Assembly (NCBI RefSeq): GCF_963678635.1
Contig: NC_087064.1
Coordinates: 64,845,548-64,909,547 of the forward strand
From: Symsagittifera roscoffensis
Lineage: Eukaryota; Xenacoelomorpha; Acoela; Convolutidae
Reading direction: 5' to 3'
DNA: 64,000 nt
Shown here piece after piece: positions 59,973 to 64,000 of this stretch. Below the pieces are notes generated by a model. That model made no database searches and was not told the origin of the DNA. It saw nothing but the letters and a program-made list of their open reading frames with translations. The translations under genes and the position numbers were made by a program. Position 1 is the stretch's first letter; every line of letters starts with the position of its first letter.

Positions 59973-60064
59973 CTTGATAGGACCGATCTCACAGCATTTC
60001 ACTTGAAACACATTTATTAAACAGTGTGCTTCAAGTGACAGGTTGTGCGATCGGTCCTGTCAAA
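59973..60064. ncRNA. Long near-perfect hairpin (pre-miRNA-like or MITE)
   Basis: The arm 59973-60012 (cttgataggaccgatctcac...) pairs with 60024-60064 (...tgtgcgatcggtcctgtcaa) over about 40 bp with a handful of mismatches and a loop of about ten bases. Size and bulges suit an animal pre-miRNA; a tiny foldback transposon is the alternative. Confidence 0.4.
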
Positions 60065-61729
60065 GGTTTTTAGAAACCGACTCCGCATAGTATTTTTCAT
60101 TGGTGCCAGCAGCTTCCTTGTGAATGCATAAAGAGCCGCGACTTACAATTTCGAACACCATTTGAACCCGAGAAAAGTAACAGCAATTACCTGACTAAGC
60201 TTCAACAAACGTGTCACAAGCTCTTTGAAAATTGCCTAAAATCTTCTGTTGAAAGGCTATCTTCGAAACAAAAAGAGCATCGTCATCTCGCACGACTATC
60301 AACAACTACCGAAACATCGTAGTAACTGCCAATTCTGTCCGGCCTCCGAGCTGATAAACTATAAAACACTTCAAAGCAGGATTATTGCAACTAATATACC
60401 TTCAGCGGCAGGATACCCCGAATAATCTTGAAGAAATTAAGAAAACAAAAATTCCTGTTATTCAAGTAGTCAAGCACCTAGCAGAACTAACCCTCTGAAA
60501 CCCTACACTGGTTGAAACCCTCATATCACACTGGTTGAAACCCTCATATCAGTGCAACCCTGAACAACACGTAAGCTCTAGCTGGTTGAGATCATCTGGA
60601 GACACCGAGACAACGCCTCATTTCTTGTAAGGAAGTACACGACAATGTTCTATTTCTCCCTGGTTACGATATTTTGAGAAAAGATTTGTACGCAATCAAC
60701 GCACAAATCTAAACACGGAGGCGTTTCCGTTGCAATCAAAAGCACCCTCACTTACCCCGAGATACAAACCAGCTTCGAAAAGTGTCTTACTTAAAATAAT
60801 TGCTGTTTCCTATCTATCTCCGATGCCTGCGTAATAACCCATTTGCAAGCCTATGTCAGAGCTGCTGTCAATTTTTTTTGACTTCTGATCTCATTTTTTG
60901 AAAACGAGATCAAGTCGAAAGCTGTGGCGAGAAGAATGTCGACGCCGTTGACATCTAAGTCAAATTCAAAAAGTTTTGAGCAATCCGTGTTTGGAGGTAA
61001 GATTTGATACGACTGAGATTAATTGAAATTAAGAAGATTCTTTCAAAACTGTGCTGGAATTATTTCATTATGGCGTCTTACGAAAACGATCTCTGCACTT
61101 CTAGAATTGGCTGTTTCTGTGAGAAATGCAGAAAATGTAATAATGTAAACCTCATTTAAAAACTTGAAAAACGTATCATGCTATCTTACCACCGAAAACT
61201 AATAAACAGAATATAACCATTCCAGTTAAATTTCAGTCATATGGCGACTTACATTGTTACCTTGGAGCTTTCCTATGTTTTGATTTCACTACTTAAATTA
61301 CAGTTTTTCACTACTTAAATCTAAAATACTTAATTAATTTCGAGCGAGCTTTATTCGAGGCTCGAACAATTTTTCAAAAATTTAGATGTCATTCGAATCA
61401 AAACGAAAAGGGCTTAAATGAAAGATTTCACACGAATCATTCCGATGATTATTTGTGGTGCCTAATCACTTTGCGTGGAAAACAAAAAAACTAGAGCACA
61501 CTCGAAAAAAAAGCTCCTCCTCAGCTTCATTGTTAGAACAAATTAAGTTCTACGGTTTTCTTCATACAGGGACCAATCACAATGCTCTTGTTTTTTTGAG
61601 CTGTACTGTTTATTATCATGGACCTATTTACTACATTTAGATAAAAAAACATCTCTATTGCTTTGAAGCCGTTCCGAATTTGAGCTTGGTCACTCCTTCT
61701 TTTGCCTATCACTAAAATAAAAACTCTTA
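60065..61729. other. Spacer with scraps of repeats
   Basis: A short tandem repeat, cactggttgaaaccctcata, occurs twice at 60505-60550. A single satellite monomer fragment (gttttgagcaatccgtg, then ggtaagatttgatacgact) is at 60970-61020. Otherwise nothing recognised. Confidence 0.5.
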
Positions 61730-62260
61730 CTTAGCTGACAGTTGAAAAAATGTCAATGAATTCAAGAAAACTAAAAAAAAACAATGATTGATTTGTTGTT
61801 ACAGTTTTCAAAACTTTAGAATTTCGTAGACAAAACTATATCATGTTAAAGCTCTTTGAATTTTGTGAAACTTTCATGATCGACAGTATTTTTCATAAAA
61901 CTTACTCAATTAGGGAAAACTGTGCGTATACGTTATTTTTCCGTCGTGGAAATTGTGAGAATTTAAAACATCTTTCGAAACAAAGTCATTCTCATTTTCG
62001 CACCAACTTCACATTTGTAATTACAGAGCGTGTTTTGCCTTCCTTTAAAAATGAATTTTAGCTAAAAGCAAACAAAAAATAAAACACAGAGGCGAAGCTT
62101 GGCTTCGCAAATACTAGAACACAACAAAAATAAGCTCTAGTGAAGGTAATAAGAAAAAGCCTCGAATTAGTAACAATTCGGCTAGGTCTCGGATTCGATC
62201 ATGCGACCTAGCGATTATGAGTCACGCTCATCACGCTTAATACATCACAAAAACTAGCCA
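61730..62260 (-). repeat. SINE-like repeat with tRNA-Met-like head, copy 3
   Basis: In minus orientation the head (about 62255-62180) contains gactcataatcgctaggtcg, resembling the CAT anticodon arm and variable loop of elongator tRNA-Met, and a B-box-like gatcgaatcc. The body has cctcgaattagtaa reversed, gcttggcttcgcaaat and cacagaggcgaag, then tgaattcaagaaaac. It is the fullest copy of the family. Confidence 0.6.
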
Positions 62261-62458
62261 CAAAAAAAAGCAGAGTACAGATGCTATGAAATTTCCGATG
62301 CTAAAGACAGTGATTATAGCAAAAATGCAACGAAATGAGAAAACCTTTGCCACTTTCAATGAACACTTCAATTTGCGAGTTCGGTTAGAACAAAACAAGG
62401 TTCGTAGTAATACACTACGCTGATCGCAAGTGCAAAAAAAAATAAATTAGCGTGTCAC

Positions 62459-62990
62459 GCACCTCCGGCGCTTCGAATTTTTGACAAACCATACAATCGT
62501 TATATCTCTGAAACTGAGATTACTTGAGCAGTCAAACTTGGAGGAGAGAATTGCAACATCTGAGAGAACCATGAGGCCACGCCATTATAGGGTTGGGAAC
62601 TTTTTAAATTCAAGTTCTGAAAAATTTTAAAAAAAACGACATATCTCGGAAACCAAAAACAATTGAGCTGTCACCTTCAATAAGAGTATTTCGCCAACAC
62701 CTGATTACAGGTTTGGTAACTTCAAAATTTGTCAAACTTTTCAAATCTTAGTTTTCTGAAAAATTTTGAAAAAAAAATGAAAAAACGTTATATATTGGAA
62801 ACCAAAAAGATTTGAGCAACCGTGCTCGGAGGCAAGATTTGATACGACTGAGAGTACTCTGACAGCACTTCTATGTACGGAGTTTTAAAAAATTTTGGAA
62901 AAATCATAAAAACTTCATATTCGGAATCCAAAAAAAATGAGCAATCAAATTAGGAGGCAAGATTCGCAACGGTTGCAAGCACCCTAGACT
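62459..62990 (+). mobile_element. Satellite-bearing element, copy F (right end missing)
   Basis: Left hairpin gcacctccggcgc (62459-62471), then three or four diverged monomers (tatagggttgggaa, ggcaagatttgatacg, gagagtactctgacag). Cut off by the inverted duplication at about 63000. Confidence 0.65.
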
Positions 62991-63003
62991 AGATTTCTCA
63001 GAG

Positions 63004-63155
63004 TTTTGGATTAGTATCATTTCGTGTTGTGCCTGTTTTATCGAATTCAATTCACTCGTTACCATGAAGAATTTTTCATCTAGATTTTCTGCAAGCTCAA
63101 GGACATTTTCAGCTATTTGGCTGGCGAAGTCAGAAAGTCTGCCAATGTTTTCAGC
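63004..63155 (-). repeat. Inverted duplicate of an envelope-like coding segment
   Basis: The minus strand encodes RLSDFASQIAENVLELAENL and DEKFFMVTSELNSIKQAQ, the same peptide as the plus strand at 63392-63545 with several differences. The two arms are about 240 bp apart. A foldback made by local inverted duplication. Confidence 0.85.
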
Positions 63156-63159
63156 ATTT

Positions 63160-63997
63160 CCTTTACCCAAACAGGAACTTGCATCTTCGCGCAAATATAC
63201 GGCCTCATTCTTTCTTGAACAACAACTAAAATCCAATCTAAGGCAAAAACGAGCACCAGCCTTAGAAATTACAGCCCTAGCATTAGTTGGACTATTCGGA
63301 GGTGGAATTATACTAGAAAAAAAACAGCATATTGTGGATTACGAGGAACTTTTTGGATCCTGCAAAGATAAGACTAAAGAAAATACTCAAAACATTGTCA
63401 GACTCTCTGACTTCGCCAGCCAAAAAGCTGAAAAGGTCTATACGCTTGCAGAAAATCTAGATGAAAAATTCTTCAGGGTAACGAGTGAATTAAATTCGAT
63501 AAAACAGGCACAAAACGAAATGATACAAATCCAATATCGAAACTGGGAGGTAATTTAAGAGCACTTCGAAGTTTTCAAACAAAATATTCACATTCTTCGA
63601 GACTGATCAACTTCTGTTTACAAGACAGCAGATAAACTTCAATTACGACATGGTCTCCTCACTGCTTGCTATTACGTTTGCAAATGTGAAATCGTACCGA
63701 TCAGCGCTCTACTCCTATCGCGTTAATATGCTAAATTCGATAACGCCTTTGCTGAATAAATTTCCACCGATGTCGCTAGTGCCCCGAGACTCGCTGACGA
63801 AAATTCTGGAAGAAGTTTCCAAACTACAAAACCATGCTCGTGATCGACTTCCTTTGGCCATTCCGATGGACCAAAATTTGTCATACTATGAAGCTCAGCT
63901 TCTGACTGACTTGTTGATGAAGATCGCAATTCCACTAGCGTCACGGCAAACATCATTTCAGGTCTTCAATGCAATTCCAGTCCCGATGCCACAGTAG
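63160..63997 (+). pseudogene. Envelope-like (fusion glycoprotein-type) retroelement gene, broken
   Basis: The first frame (to 63558) has a basic R-Q-K-R site directly followed by a hydrophobic Gly-rich segment, ALALVGLFGGGII, as at the cleavage site and fusion peptide of class I-like fusion proteins. A helical region, SDFASQKAEKVYTLAENL, follows. A stop and a frameshift intervene near 63558-63620. The second frame continues YRSALYSYRVNMLNSITPLL and ends FNAIPVPMPQ at a TAG (63995-63997), which looks premature for an ectodomain. No transmembrane anchor is within the window. Known: F-like envelope genes occur in some LTR elements. Inferred: this is such a relic; the assignment is tentative. Confidence 0.45.
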
Positions 63998-64000
63998 GAG

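Noticed and set aside
62180-62255. A tRNA-Met gene on the minus strand
   Set aside because: The anticodon arm resembles tRNA-Met but the A box and acceptor stem are degraded.

Overview
The window is AT-rich nuclear DNA from an invertebrate-type metazoan. The genes have spliceosomal GT-AG introns. Three animal housekeeping genes lie in tandem on the minus strand of the right third. The rest is dense in decayed transposons (Polinton-type integrase, Ty3/Gypsy, BEL/Pao, a Jockey/I-like LINE, tRNA-derived SINE-like repeats, foldbacks) and satellite-like arrays. I cannot name the species.

Layout. 0.3-6.8 kb: a broken Polinton/Maverick-type integrase, then a 2.6-2.8 kb head-to-tail duplication carrying a decayed unknown gene. 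7.3-10.2 kb: a second tandem duplication (about 1.45 kb) with no recognisable gene. 10.2-11.9 kb: nothing recognised. 12.2-19.5 kb: a minus-strand Ty3/Gypsy element whose RNase H-integrase segment is duplicated in tandem; both copies carry a promoter-like insertion of about 335 bp. 20.4-22.4 kb: an interspersed repeat, a foldback and a 69-bp tandem repeat. 21.8-29.0 kb: a plus-strand BEL/Pao element with many stops and frameshifts. 29.6-31.1 kb: a degenerate tandem array. 31.7-43.6 kb: repeats, the largest being a 168-bp satellite array inside what looks like a mobile element. 43.7-49.8 kb: RIOK2, with its 5' half duplicated. 50.2-54.6 kb: a probable augmin HAUS5 gene with a dead LINE in an intron. 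55.0-59.4 kb: HELQ, whose intron holds another satellite-bearing element. 59.4-64.0 kb: repeats, one miRNA-like hairpin, and a broken envelope-like coding region at the right edge.

The three cellular genes read the same way (HELQ, then HAUS5-like, then RIOK2 in transcription order). They serve unrelated functions: DNA repair helicase, spindle augmin complex, and 40S ribosome maturation. Nothing suggests an operon.

I did not find a clear new biochemical system. The most distinctive items are a repeat family with constant ends and a variable 168-bp internal array (with four-monomer higher-order structure), the splice-compatible duplication of the RIOK2 5' half, and a histone-promoter-like insertion inside the Gypsy element. 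All splice sites and homologies were read by eye and are unverified by search or RNA data.
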